Of a stretch of DNA of 64,000 bases, positions 29,503 through 40,427 are shown piece by piece. The DNA comes from Pictodentalium vernedei (taxonomy: Eukaryota; Mollusca; Scaphopoda; Dentaliida; Dentaliidae): the NCBI GenBank assembly GCA_031216915.1, contig CM062296.1:663835838-663899837 (forward strand). The letters run 5' to 3'. Both the position numbers and the translations under genes were made by a program. Below the pieces are notes generated by a model. It was not told the origin of the DNA, made no database searches, and saw only the letters and a program-made list of their open reading frames with translations. Within the stretch, counting starts at the first letter, position 1, and every line of letters begins with the position of its first letter.

Positions 29503-30784
29503 GTAACTGTATAGGATGGCTGTCACATGTCTAGGCGTGTTGAAGGAGGAAAAGGATCCGGTACTCAGCAGGTGTCTCCAGTTGTGGGTAGGCGGTCTCG
29601 TTGACTGATGTCGGTTGGACCCTCGGGTGAGGACCAGTGTGGGAGGTTGGGTCCTCTCACAAAGGTACTACCTCTCCCCGAGGGTGCAGTCGATCTGGAT
29701 TTTCGGGCAAGTATAGTCTGCCGCTTCGATGATGATTATGAGTGATGGCCATCACTGGCAAGTATAATCTGCCTCAGGCTATCTCTGTTATAGTTGGACT
29801 CTTTGAAGGAAAACAACAACGACCCCTTTCGGGGACCACCAAGAAGAAGACCCGAACTTCCCTGGTTTGGGGGCAGGCCTGCATTGTAGTCCTATTGGGG
29901 TGGGGCAGAAAGATGCGCAATGCGCTTACAAAAAAGGGCAGAGGCGGGACGCAGGACCAACGCTCGCCTCCCTTAAAGTGGTTGACCACTTTTAGGGATG
30001 GAGCGGAGGATGTTCAGGAACCGTAGGGGTGACTGTTTCCATAACGGTTAGACTGTCTGTAGCGGTTATTGGGGTGCTGGTCAAAAAAACATCTTCTGTG
30101 TACCTGCTTAAAAGAAGAAGGTAGAATTAGTTTTCATTACAATATATAAACTGTAAAGATAAAAGTAGTACCTCTTTAGTTGCGTGTCATTGTGGTATCT
30201 GCTGTGTGTGTGAGAGTATGGAATGCACGAATCTTTACATTCGCAAGAGCAGTAACATACTCTCGTGTGGTATTGTGCTGTGTGTGTACTTGTCGCTATG
30301 GGGGAGAGTATGAAATGCACGAATCTTTACATTCGTAAGAGCAGTAACATACTCTCGTGCTTGGGACCCCAATCGTTCCCTATTTATTATTTAGTTTTAA
30401 GGTGCCGGGGTCGCGAGCGTTTTAAGTGGGCTGAACTTCCTAGTTTGCAGCGGGGCGGTAACAGGTCTAGCACACTAGACCACACCCGAGGGTGTTTCTT
30501 TCCTGTTGTGTCCTTCGCTGGAAGTGGCCTTATTTAGGTTAGTTTAAGTTTATTTGAAGTTGAGGGTGCCGGGGTTCGCGATCGTTTAATGGGGGTTGAG
30601 CTTCCGAGGCTGTCAGCGGGAGGGCAACAGGTCTAGCACACTAGACCACACCCGAAGGTGTTTCTTTCCTGTTGTACCCTTTGCTGGTTGCGGACTTATT
30701 TATTTTAATTTAGTTTAGGGGGTATTCGGGGGCGTCGGAGATCGCAGTTCACCTTGTCATTCCCTAGTTTTTATTCGAGCGGTC
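29503..30784 (-). repeat. LINE D 3' UTR
   Basis: Same order as other copies: hairpin-rich block (29503-30150), two GAATGCACGAATC repeats (30190-30365), then two ~180 bp repeats (30395-30735) with GTCTAGCACACTAGAC and ACACCCGAGGGTGT. In the repeat the palindrome GGTTTAGCACACTAAACC of other copies has become GTCTAGCACACTAGAC: both arms changed together, keeping the pairing. Confidence 0.7.
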
Positions 30785-31235
30785 TTAGTTTTGGTTACAA
30801 TTTTGGGGCTTTTGTCGGCTTTCGCAAATTGCTCCAAGTTCGGAGATTAGTTCGCTGTCGGCTAACCGGTCATGATTTTTCGCGGCCAGGGTGGCTAGGC
30901 GGTCTTTGATGGTGGGGATATCGGCCCTGTCATGGAGTGTTTTGATGGGTGTGTCCCATGGGGCACGTAGGGCAACTCTAAGCGCGTGATTTTGGACCCT
31001 CTGGAGTTTTCCCATATTAGTTTGGTTGAGGTCAGTTAGTATGATTGCACCGTATTCGAGTACTGGGCGCACAAAGGATTTGTATAGTTTGAGTAGGGTG
31101 GACTGCTTGGCTCCCCATGAAGTTCCCTTGAGCATTTTCAGTAAGTTAATTCGTTTGGTAACTTTTTTCGCCATGTCGTCGGTATGTTTGTATCAGATGA
31201 AAATAGTGGGTTGTTACTGATATAGGAACTTCACT
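30785..31235 (-). pseudogene. LINE D ORF2 remnant
   Basis: 129 aa of the C-terminal region (INLLKMLKGTSWGAKQSTLLKL to LGAICESRQKP) is joined at about 31185 to a short piece of endonuclease sequence (GTTGTTACTGATATA, compare 13815-13840), so most of ORF2 is deleted. The Mutator-like element inserted just upstream. Confidence 0.7.
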
Positions 31236-31256
31236 CTGACCAGTGTCTCTTGTATA

Positions 31257-33235
31257 ACAATTGGGGGGGGGGGGGGGGGGGGTCTGGTCAAAACGTCCGA
31301 TTGTCAAAACGTCCGAGTCAAAACGTCCGATTTTCTGGTCAAAACGTCCGATGATTTTAGTCAAAACGTCCGATGATTTTAGTCAAAACGTCCGATGGCA
31401 TGGGACGTTTTGACTTATAATCATCGGACGTTTTGACTTTTAACCATCGGATGTTTGGGTTATTCTCAGTATCGTCGGACGTTTTGACCAATATCATCGG
31501 GCGTTGTCACTAACCATCGGACGTTCTTTTCCAGGGCTGGTGATTCCTCTATGAGTCGGGGTGGGAGATGGAGGATATATTGGGAAGGTGAAATCGGACA
31601 GCGGGTGAATTACGTCCACAAAATTTAGGGGCATCGAAAAAAACACCCTTTTTATTTTTATTGGTTTTATTAAATTGAAAATAGGGAATACCAATAACAT
31701 TTGTAAAGATAGAAAAAACAACTTTCAATATCATAGACCCCAAAATGTCAATTACTGATATTTTTAATGATAGGAAAACAACTTATTTTTATATTTTTGC
31801 TCAGAAATGCATCAATTACGTCTTGGCTACACAAATCCCAATGGGAAAAATGCTTTTTACCATTGAAAATACCAATAAGAAACATGAATTATTGGAAAGT
31901 GCAGCGAGATCTTTCCAAGAATGAATGTCAATTACTGGTATTTTTAATGATAGGAAAACAACTTACTCTTAAACCCTACCCTTAGAAATGCATCAATTAC
32001 TTCTTAACTACACAAGTTCATACTGGGAAAAAATGTTTTTTACCATTGAAAATACCATTAATTATTGGAAAGTGCACAACACAGAAATGTCTAGTCCTCA
32101 TTTACAGTGCAGAGATCCGACGCTCTGAGAAGAAACTCTGAAGTGGTCCGTGTGCGTGGCTCTTCTGAATACTCCTCCCAAAGTTTATGAAGATTATTCT
32201 CTTTTTTCATCTGAGCCTTTCGTTGATGTCTGTACAGCTTGTGTTGACTTTTGAGCTGCATTTGAAGTTCAAGAAGAGAAGATTCGTTGAATAATGCGGG
32301 TATAAGTCGATGCATACTAGGATGGCTGTGAGGAAGTAGTTGATTAAGTCTTACATGCCATCCCTCAACCTCATTGTTGGTACGCACTGACCTCTGGAAT
32401 GTGCTCCATGCTGATGGTGGTCTAGACGAGCTACTTATCCACGTTTTGTCCATCTAGTCTAGCAGTTCTATGAGTCTGCCATCGTCCACACATGTGCTGT
32501 TCAGTTCATCAAAGGCCCTCTGTATGTGAGAGGCAGGGAGATGTGGTAAAGCCATCAACTTTCGAATGTACATTCGAACGCTATGTTGAGAATTGTATGC
32601 CGTTTTCAAACCCAATTCTTTCACCCGTCGGTAGATTGCCTGGGATCAATGGAACCAACATCCACGTACACTTACGTCAACCAAGGAAGTTTGTTGAATA
32701 GCACTCCAAATGGCTCTTTCAAAATCAACCATAACTTCTTCAACCACCGGTTCAGACGGTAAAATGTCAATTAACTCATTGAAGATGGCACGGTAGTCGT
32801 TTTTTTTGCGCTGAGACATCAAAACAGATTTTTTTATCTTCAAACATAATGAAGATTAAAGAAACTTAAGAACTGAACACAATTAATCAATGATGTTTAT
32901 GCAGTAAAAACAATGCGGAACACCTCCGGTAATTCACCAATGTTTACGGAGTGAAAACACTGCGAACCCTATCTTCAAATGGCTTTTGAATTTTCAAAGA
33001 CTCAAATGAGAACTCAAATAACTAATTAAATATATATAATATATCAGTAAAGAAAAAAAATGTTTCGGGAATCGGACGTTTTGACCAATATCATCGGACG
33101 TTTTGACTAATACCATCGGACATTTTGACCAATTCAATCGGACGTTTTGACCAGACATTTTTCAAAATCGGACGTTTTGACAATCGGACGTTTTTGAAAT
33201 CGGACGTTTTGACTAGTATTCCAATTGGGAGCTCC
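31257..33235. mobile_element. Mutator-like (MULE) DNA transposon with phrase-repeat ends
   Basis: Both ends are arrays of GTCAAAACGTCCGAT: about ten in mixed orientation at 31286-31530 and about eight, inverted, at 33070-33220. CAATTGGG occurs just outside each end (31258-31265; 33227-33234), fitting an 8-9 bp target duplication; a G18 run follows the left one. The interior holds a MULE transposase remnant (minus strand) and a ~176 bp tandem duplication (31744-32090). It inserted into the LINE train. Confidence 0.75.
32091..32843 (-). pseudogene. MULE transposase, truncated
   Basis: Two frames: 32646-32843 reads EVMVDFERAIWSAIQQ...GCWFH, the DFE.A...GC.FH block of MULE transposases; 32091-32453 reads FQRSVRTNNEVEGWHVRLN...HPSMHRL, the RTNN..EGWH block near the C-terminus. 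The N-terminal DNA-binding and first catalytic regions are missing and the frames are broken, so it is inactive. Confidence 0.8.
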
Positions 33236-33293
33236 ATTGTGTAGTTGTTGACACCTCGGAATCCAAGGTGTGAGAGTGCGATTATCTCCGAAT

Positions 33294-33358
33294 GGAATGG
33301 TTTAACGCGCCGAAGGCGCGCAGGGACGATATGGGGAACAAGCCCCTTTCGACCCTCG
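33294..33358 (-). repeat. Shared two-hairpin 3' tail, copy 8
   Basis: Tail of the outermost minus-strand fragment, with perfect GC/TTCG and GGGG/CCCC hairpins. Confidence 0.85.
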
Positions 33359-33620
33359 TTGACTGTAAGTGACTAATTTCCACATGTCTACTCGTGTTGA
33401 AGGAGGAACAGGTTCAGGTACTCGGCAGGTGTCACCGGTTGCGGCGTTGTGATGGTCTCTTTGACTGATGTCGGTTGAACCCTCGGGTGAGGACCAGTGT
33501 GAGGAGGGATTGGGTCCTCTCACAAAGGTACTACCTCTCCCCGAGGGTGCAGTCGGTCTGGATTTTCAGGCAAGTATAGTCTGCCAATTCGGAGATGATA
33601 TTGAGTGATGGCCATCACCG
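33359..33620 (-). repeat. 5'-truncated LINE 3' UTR fragment (start of minus-strand train)
   Basis: Contains ACCGGTTGCGGCG, the conserved CCTCGGGGAGAGG/CCCTCGGG block and ends at GAGTGATGGCCATCAC. The first member of the minus-strand train. Confidence 0.75.
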
Positions 33621-33969
33621 CCAGGATAGATAATAGAGGATATTAAGAGGTGTTAATTGATCAGTATTTTTCAGTTTAACAACCTAATAACCTCTATTAT
33701 CTCACCTGCCGAATGAGATTAGGGAATTAATTGATTGACAACACACAGTTCCAACAGAATAGAAAGACTTCTTTATTACTGTCTCTAAGTATAATTAATA
33801 CAACTTAAGCAGCGAAAAAAATGGAAATATTTACATCTCGCACCCAAAATGACATTATTTACAACAAATGGAAATATTTACATTTCGCACCAAAATGACC
33901 GCAATTCCGTTATAACTGTATGCAGAGATAAGTTATATAAAAAACTAACTATGGCTCAAGTACCTTGTT
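33621..33969. other. Centre between the two diverging trains
   Basis: AT-rich DNA without a gene. 33907-33932 (CCGTTATAACTGTATGCAGA...) matches 51309-51334 in inverted orientation with one mismatch, and weaker similarity continues on both sides. The same sequence thus borders both ends of the plus-strand train. An internal repeat AAATGGAAATATTTACAT occurs twice (33820, 33867). Confidence 0.5.
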
Positions 33970-33984
33970 TTGATCAGGTCATTT

Positions 33985-34812
33985 CACATATTCACACTTC
34001 TGACTTCAGAGTGTGAGCACCTCAGCAAGAACATCACGGGAGTACTGGAACTACCAGCAAGGCTGCAAAACACCATTTCAGCTCTGGGCGTCTCTCGTCC
34101 CATCACCTGGACTATCCAGGAGAAGGACGAGAGCGTCTATCTGACACTGGAATTCGCTACAGAAGAAAAGATCGCACCACCCCCAAGGGTAGAGGCAGTA
34201 CCTTTAGTGAGAGGATCCCCTCTCACACTGGTCCTCACCCTGAACTCAGAGTGCGAGCATCCTAATTATAATCTTAATTATGGAAACACTGGAACTACCA
34301 GCACGATTGAAGAGAACGATAGCAGCTCTGGGCGTCTCTTGCCCTATCACCTAGACCATCCAGGAGATAGGCAAGAGCGTTTATCTGAACCTTGAATTCA
34401 AGGTTGAAGAAGAGAAAGAAATACCACCCTACTCGGGGAGAGGTAGTACCTTTGATGAGAGGATTCCCTCTCACACTGTTCCTCAACCGAGTAGGTCTGG
34501 AGGCCCTGAAAAGAGAAAGAGAAAAAAGAAGAGCCCGTCCACCAAGCGGAGGGATTCCCGACGCTTGGAGGCATTCTTTGAGATGAAGAAAAGGTGAGGA
34601 AAAGAAAGAGCCAGAGGCGGCCACCACTTCCCCTCCCACAGACAGCCCCATCCAAATGCCGGCTTCCCAGTCGGTATTGTCGGATGTGGAAGAGTCTGTG
34701 GAGACTGAGGTGGAAATGGAAGCTGCCCTCTCGCCTCTTCCTGACCCCCACTCGCCTCTTCCTTGTATACCAGAATGCCAGGACGCGGACGACAGGATAG
34801 AGAACATCTTAC
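33985..34812 (+). pseudogene. U4: gag-like-only unit(s), chimeric, N-terminal part
   Basis: A first head (hairpin CACACTTCTGA/TCAGAGTGTG at 33991-34013; LPARLQNTISALGVSRPITW) runs to about 34240, then a second head starts without an intervening tail (GAGTGCGAGCATCC; GTCTCTTGCCCTATCACC). The second protein runs through SSGRGSTF-like and KSPSTKRRDSRRLEAF blocks in several frames, with an in-frame stop TGA after EMKKR (34597) and MPASQSVLSDVEESVETE at 34656. It is cut at 34812 by a MITE and continues at 35263. Confidence 0.6.
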
Positions 34813-35262
34813 GAGGGTGTCTTCCCACTAGACCAATTCCCCTTAGACCAACTACATAGTGTTTCTGATTGAGGGTTGATTAAGGATAATTAGGAAAACA
34901 ATTATTTATAAAAATCTGCCCAACATCCATAAAATATCGACAAGCCAGAAAATGAGCAGACTATTATCTGAAAAATGAGGTCCCCAGAGGGTGAATTTGG
35001 TGATGCTACCCTGCACAGCAGGGTAGCATCACTAAATTTACCCTCTGTGAACCTCGACCTGAATCAAGGTCTCAAACATAATCAGAAAGAGGTACCCAGA
35101 GGATAAACTGGCCCACTGTATGGGATAGCATCAGCAAATTGCCCCTCTGAGCACCTCATTCTGCAAATGACAGACTGCTTATTCTAAGGGAAATTGGTCT
35201 TTTGTGAATTGGCCTCGTGGGAGTTGGTCTACAGGGAATTGGTCTAGTGGGAATGAACCCTT
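34813..35262. mobile_element. MITE with ~20 bp TIR inserted in U4
   Basis: TTCCCACTAGACCAATTCCC at the left pairs with GGGAATTGGTCTAGTGGGAA at the right end. TTACG flanks both sides (34808-34812; 35261-35265), and the uninterrupted sequence is seen in U5 at 36296-36303. The AATTGG(T/C)CT phrase recurs four times at the right end, and an internal perfect hairpin GATGCTACCCTG/CAGGGTAGCATC lies near 35010-35040. No transposase. Confidence 0.75.
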
Positions 35263-35546
35263 ACGGGAACACGAGATACAAGGGGACCTTCAGACAACAG
35301 ATGGACAGGCAATACGAATTATTCATGCAAAAAGTCGAAGAAACCAAAAAACTAATAGACGCCAGAAATCTACAACAACAAAAGACTCAGCAATCACCCA
35401 CAACCACTCCAGACTCGGCTAGGACCAGACCCTACAAAACTCAGCAACCACCATCAGGCAGCCCACCAACAACACCAACTACCACTGTCTCTCCTTCCAA
35501 ACCTCCACCTATGAAAAAGAAGCTGAAAAGACACAAGCGCCGCTAA
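35263..35546 (+). pseudogene. U4: gag-like-only unit, C-terminal part
   Basis: Continues the interrupted U4: QQMDRQYELFMQKVEETKK, the linker TTTPDSARTRPYKTQQPPSG, then KKKLKRHKRR stop at 35546. Near-identical to the C-terminus of U3 on the opposite train. Confidence 0.7.
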
Positions 35547-35604
35547 CAACCCACAACTTCTCCTCCTTTACCACGGTCTGACACTTTCAAATTCTACAGC
35601 TAAT

Positions 35605-35667
35605 GAGGGTCGAAAGGGGCTTGCTCCCCATATCGTCCCTGCGCGCCTTCGGCGCGCAAAACCATTT
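35605..35667 (+). repeat. Shared two-hairpin 3' tail, copy 9 (U4)
   Basis: GGTCGAAAGGGGCTTGCTCCCC then GCGCGCC-TTCG-GGCGCGC-type hairpin and AAACCATTTGATTTGG, directly followed by the head of U5. Confidence 0.85.
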
Positions 35668-35699
35668 GATTTGGAATTTCAAGTTCCTTGTTTTGATCA

Positions 35700-36585
35700 G
35701 ATCATTTCACACATTCACACTTCTGACTTCAGATTGTGAGCACCTCAGCAAGAACATCATGGGAGTACTGGAACTACCAGCAAGGCTGCAAAACACCATT
35801 TCAGCTCTGGGCGTCTCTCGTCCCATCACCTGGACTATCCAGGAGAAGGGCGAGAGCGTCTATCTGACACTGGAATTCACTACAGAAGAAAAGATCGCAC
35901 CACCCCCAAGGGTAGAGGCAGTACCTTTAGTGAGAGGATCCCCTCTCACACTGGTCCTCACCCAAGGGGGTCTGCAGGCCCTGAAAAGAGAAGGAAACCG
36001 AGAAGAAAGAGCCCGTCCACCAAGCGGAGGGATGCCCGACGCTTGGAGGCATTCTTGGAGATGAAGAAAGAGAACGGTGAGGAAAAGAAAGAGCCAGAGG
36101 CGGCCACAACTTCCCATCCCATTCCCACAGACAGCCCCATCCAAATGCCGGCTTCCCAGTCGGTATTGTCGGATGTGGAAGAGTCTTTGGAGACTGAGGT
36201 GGAAATGGAAGCTGCCCTCTCGCCTCTTCCTGATCCCCACTCGCCTCTTCCTTCTAAACCAGAATGCCAGGACGCGGACGACAGGCTGGAGAACATCTTA
36301 CGGGAAAACAAGATACAAGGGAACCTTCACATGCAAGAGATGGACAGGAATTACCAACTATTCCTCCAACAAGTCGAAGAAGCCAAAAAACTAATAGACG
36401 CCAGAAACCTACAACAACAAAAGACTCAGCAATCAACCACAACCACTCCAGACTCGGCTAGGACCAGACCCTACAAAACTCACCAACCACCATCAGGCAG
36501 CCCACCAACAACACCAACTACCACTGTCTCTCCTTCCAAACCTCCACCTCTGAAAAAGAAGCAGAACAGACATAAGCGCCGCTAA
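35700..36585 (+). pseudogene. U5: gag-like-only unit, one frameshift
   Basis: 5' hairpin CACACTTCTGA/TCAGATTGTG near 35720. ATG at 35758 (MGVLELPARL). LPARLQNTISALGVSRPITWT and the SGRGSTF-equivalent lie in one frame to 36064; from 36043 a second frame gives 180 aa (EAFLEMKKENGEEKKEPEAA to KKKQNRHKRR stop). The frame change falls between KRRD-type residues and the helix near 36000-36040. Otherwise complete and ~88% like U3 by eye in the C-terminal half. Confidence 0.65.
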
Positions 36586-36641
36586 CAACCCACAACTTCT
36601 CCTTTACCATGGTCTAAACACTTCAAAACTCTACAGCTAAT

Positions 36642-36701
36642 AAGGGTCGAAAGGGGCTTGCTCCCCAAACTGTCCCTGCGCGCCTTCGGCTCGTGAACCA
36701 T
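36642..36701 (+). repeat. Shared two-hairpin 3' tail, copy 10 (U5)
   Basis: The GC stem is imperfect here (GCGCGCCTTCGGCTCGTG); the GGGG/CCCC hairpin is intact. Confidence 0.8.
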
Positions 36702-36739
36702 TTGATTTGGATTTGGTTCCTTGTTTTCTTCCCCCATCA

Positions 36740-37553
36740 TTGCAACACGATTCACACTTCTGACTTCAGAGCGTGAGCACCTGATCAACAATCATAGAAA
36801 AACTGGAATTACCAAAGAGACTCACCAGAACCATATCAGCTCTGGGCATCTCTTGCCCTGTCACCTGAACTGTCCAGGAGACAGGCAAGAGAGTCCATCT
36901 GAACCTGGAATTTGAGGTAGAGACATCCAAGACCCCACCCTCTTCGGGGAGAGGTAGTACCTTTGGAGAGAGGATCCCCTCTCCCACTGGTCCTCACGCG
37001 AAGGGGCACTGAAGCCCTGAAAAGAGAGAACAGAAGAAAAAGAAGAAGAGTCCATCAACCAAGCGCAGGGACGCCCGGCGCTTGGAGGCCTTCCGGAATA
37101 GGAAGAAAGAGTGAGTGAGGGGTGGAGGCTCTGGAGGCAGCCGCCAGTTCCCCTCCTTGTCCCACTGGTACACCCAATCAACTGCCGGCTCCTGAGCCGG
37201 TACAGCTGGATGAGGAACGTCCAGTGGAGACTGAGGAGGAACTGGAAGTTGCTTTTTCACCGCCTTCCACCCCTCACTCCCCTCTTCCTTCACTACCGGA
37301 AAGCCCGGGAGCGGAAGTAGCAACAGAAGAGCCACCACAATCCATTAACACCATCGTACAAAACGCACTAAGAGCAACAGAGATGGCAAAAGAAGAATCC
37401 GCCAAAACAAAAGAGTACCTAAAGAAATCAAAAGAATTCTCCAGAATAGCACTAGAAGAACATTATGCGCGTACCTCAACACCACCGCGAGCCTCACCAC
37501 CATGCCAACTTCCACCAAAGAAAAAGAGCCGCAAAAAGCCAAGAAGGGGATAA
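36740..37553 (+). pseudogene. U6: divergent gag-like-only unit, frameshifted
   Basis: 5' hairpin CACACTTCTGACTTCAGAGCGTG near 36752. N-terminal LPKRLTRTISALGISCPVT-type sequence has an in-frame TGA in place of TGG in the WTVQ block. SSGRGSTFGER follows, KKSPSTKRRDARRLEAF in the next frame, and from 37122 a 143 aa frame with a distinct C-terminal half (TIVQNALRATEMAKEESAKTK, ending KKKSRKKPRRG stop). The C-terminal helix is unlike U3-U5, so units recombine or evolve modularly. Confidence 0.6.
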
Positions 37554-37619
37554 ACCTTTTCCCTCCTTCCTTTTCCTCCTCTACCACGCCTCGACATCAT
37601 CCAAAAACAAACAGCCAAC

Positions 37620-37682
37620 GAGGGTCGAAAGGGGCTTGTTCCCCATATCGTCCCTGCGCGCCTTCGGCGCGCGAAACCATTT
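37620..37682 (+). repeat. Shared two-hairpin 3' tail, copy 11 (U6)
   Basis: Perfect hairpins; followed by TTCGTTCGTTTTCGTTTATTGAGGAACGAATCC and the truncated start of LINE G. Confidence 0.85.
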
Positions 37683-37699
37683 CGTTCGTTTTCGTTTAT

Positions 37700-38832
37700 T
37701 GAGGAACGAATCCTTACCAATCGGTTCAGGGGGCACCTTGAAGACAACGATTTTTTCAATAAATGGCAAAGAGCCTATAGAAACCGTAAAGAAGGCATCG
37801 AACATGTCTACCGACTAATCACCCAAATGAAAACCGCTATCAACAATTAGCAAATAGGCGCGACAGTCCTGTTAGACGTAGAAATAGCATTTGACTCCGT
37901 TTGGCACAATGGAATGCGCTACAAATTATCAAAAATGAGACTCCCCAAGAAATTGCTCAGATTACTATCCTCTTTCTTAAATGATCGCGAAATTAAAGTC
38001 AGAGTGAACAATGAAATGTCTGACAGTGTCCCCGTTGAAGCAGGCATCCCCAAGGATCCGTCCTAAGCTACCTCCTTTACATCTTCTATGTTAATGACCT
38101 TAATTTCTCCGAGGATCGTGTTCAAGTCTCCCAATTCGCGGATGATAAGGGCCTCTGGGACTCTAACAATACGGCCAATCTGCTCCAAAACCCCCTGCAA
38201 CGCGCTCTCGGTGACCTAGAACAATGGTGTGCCAAATGGAGAATTAAGCTTAACGCCAATAAAACCCAACGAATCACCTTTACTCGCAAGACAAACAAAC
38301 GTGATTTTGACCTAAAACTAATGGACAACATTCACCAGAATGCAAAGAGGCGAAATTCCTGGGCATCACCACTGACCAAAAACTGTGCTTTAACAAACAC
38401 ACCGACGACATGGCGAAAAAAGCAACCAAACGCATTAACTTACTGAAAATGTTAAAGGGAGCTTCATGGGGAGCCAACCAGTCCACCCTACTCAAACTAT
38501 ACAAAGCCTTTGCGCGCCCAGTACTCGAATACGGGGCAATCGTCCTAACTGACCTCAACCAAACCAATATGGAAAAACTCCAGAAGGTCCAAAATCACGC
38601 GCTTAGAGTCGCCCTCCGCGCCCCATGGGACACACCGATCAAAGCACTCACCGACATGGCCGATATCCCCACCATCAAAGACCGCCTAGCCACCCTGGCC
38701 TCGAAAAATCATGACCGGCTAGCCGACAGTGAACTAATTTCCGAACTTGGAGCCATCTGCGAAAGCCGACAAAAGCCCAAAAATTCCAATCAAAACCAAG
38801 ACCGCTCGAAAGAAATAGGGAAGGTGAAATAA
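37700..38832 (+). pseudogene. LINE G: 5'-truncated RT, broken
   Basis: Begins inside the RT (ERILTNRFRGHLED block, about 37705). It carries an in-frame TAG after KTAINN (37848), frame breaks near 38050 and 38310, and intact FADDKGLW-coding sequence near 38145. The last 140 aa (38410-38832) are open: MAKKATKRINLLKMLKGASWG to LGAICESRQKP. Confidence 0.75.
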
Positions 38833-40199
38833 CAGGCAGAGTAACAGCTTAAATGACGCCTTCACCAACTCAACTAAAATTACATCACGCTTAAACACTG
38901 TACAAGGCTTATGTGTAAATATGTTATCCCTGAACAAAAACGCCCGCGATCCCCGACACCTCCAAATACCTTTAAATTAACCTAAACAAGATCGCAACCA
39001 GCGAAGGGTTAAACAGGAAAGAAACACCCTCGGGTGTGGTTTAGTGTGCTAAACCTCTTACCGTTTCGCTGCAATCTCATTCCCAGTCGCGGAAGTTCAG
39101 CCCACATAAAACGCTCGCGATCCCCGGCACCTCCATATAAACTCAGACTAACCTAAATAAGGTCGCAACCAGCGAAGGGTACAACAGGAAAGAAACACCC
39201 TCGGGTGTGGTTTAGTGTGCTAAACCTGTTACCCTCCCGCTGCAATCTCATTCCCAGGCCGGGAAGCTCAGCCCACATAAAACGCTCGCGATAACCGGCA
39301 CCTCCAAATAAACTCAAACTAACCTAAATATGGTCGCAACCAGCGAAGGGTACAACAGGAAAGAAACACCCTCGGGTGTGGTTTAGTGTGCTAAATCTGT
39401 TACCCTCCCGCTGCAAACTCACTCTCAGCATAAGAAGGTGAGCTAACAGGCAGATTAACAGCTTAACTGGCCTTCTACCAGAAAGGGCTGCTTTCACCGA
39501 CTCAGCTAAAGATTAGATCATCAATTAAACAAAATGTGCTATTTTTATCTTTTATATTTTACGTATTCTAATGAAAACTAATTCTGCCTCTTTTAAGCAG
39601 GTACAAAGAAGATACTTTTTGACCAGCACCCCAAGAACCACTATGGACACTATAACCGTTACGGAAACAGTAACCCCATGGTTCCTGAACATCCTCCACT
39701 CCATCCCCAAAAGTGGTCGACCACTTTAAGGGAGGCAAGCGTTGGTCCTGCGTCCCGCCTCTGTCCCTTTTTGTAAGCGCATTGCGCATCTTTTGTCCCA
39801 ACCCAATAGGATTACAATGCAGGCCTGCCCCCGAACCAGGGAAGTTCGGGTCTTCTTTTTGGTGGTCCCCGAAAGGGGTCGTTGTTGTTTTCCTTCAAAG
39901 AGTCCAACCAAACAGAGACCGCCTGAGGCAGATTATACTTGCCACTGATGGCCATCACTCAATATCATCTCCGAAGTGGCAGACTATACTTGCCTGAAAA
40001 TCCAGATCGACTGCACCCTCGGGGAGAGGTAGTACCTTTGTGAGAGGACCCAACCTCCCACACTGGTCCTCACCCGAGGATTCAACCGACATCAGTCAAA
40101 GAGACCATCACGTCACAACCGGTGACACCTACCGAGTACCTGAACCTGTTCCTCCTTCAACACGCCTAGACATGTGGAAATTAACCATTTACAGTCACC
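38833..40199 (+). repeat. LINE G 3' UTR: tandem palindromic repeats and hairpin block
   Basis: 38935-39425 has three ~175 bp repeats with ACACCCTCGGGTGT and TTTAGTGTGCTAAA palindromes. 39540-40199 has a line of hairpins: TAACCGTTACGGAAACAGTAAC-like, AAAGTGGTCGACCACTTT, AAGCGCATTGCGCATCTT, GTCCCCGAAAGGGGTC with a GNRA-type loop, AGTGATGGCCATCACT-like and the paired CCTCGGGGAGAGG block. No coding sequence. Confidence 0.75.
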
Positions 40200-40262
40200 G
40201 AGGGTCGAAAGGGGCTTGTTCCCCATACCGTCCGTGCGCGCCTTCGGCGCGTGAAACCATTC
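40200..40262 (+). repeat. Shared two-hairpin 3' tail, copy 12 (LINE G)
   Basis: Ends AAACCATTCCATTCG, directly followed by the full 5' head of LINE B (AAGTTCATTGAGATCAG). Confidence 0.85.
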
Positions 40263-40426
40263 CATTCGAAGTTCATTGAGATCAGTTGATAGTATTTTAA
40301 TCAGACGAGGTCTTGAGAAAGTGATTTTTATCATATCTCAGATAAAGAGTAACTTAATAACACATTTGCACCTTTGTCTGACTTTTATTCTTAAGACTTC
40401 TCAAAAGAAACTTAATTAAATTTAAA
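40263..40426 (+). promoter_or_regulatory. LINE B 5' UTR
   Basis: Starts at the tail of LINE G. Its similarity with 24655-24530 and 17740-17645 (minus) defines the LINE leader. The ORF1 ATG is at about 40428 (ACCATGGCTAG). A promoter is expected but not recognised. Confidence 0.6.
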
Positions 40427-40427
40427 C

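Noticed and set aside
31286-31530. Possible CRISPR-like array
   Set aside because: The repeats are 15 bp with irregular short spacers in both orientations, in a eukaryotic transposon end that has a matching inverted array at 33070-33220.
35605-35667. Self-cleaving ribozyme (hammerhead or HDV-like) in the shared tail
   Set aside because: GTCGAAA and CGAAAC look suggestive, but there is no CTGANGA core and I could not form the HDV double pseudoknot; treated as a recognition hairpin instead.
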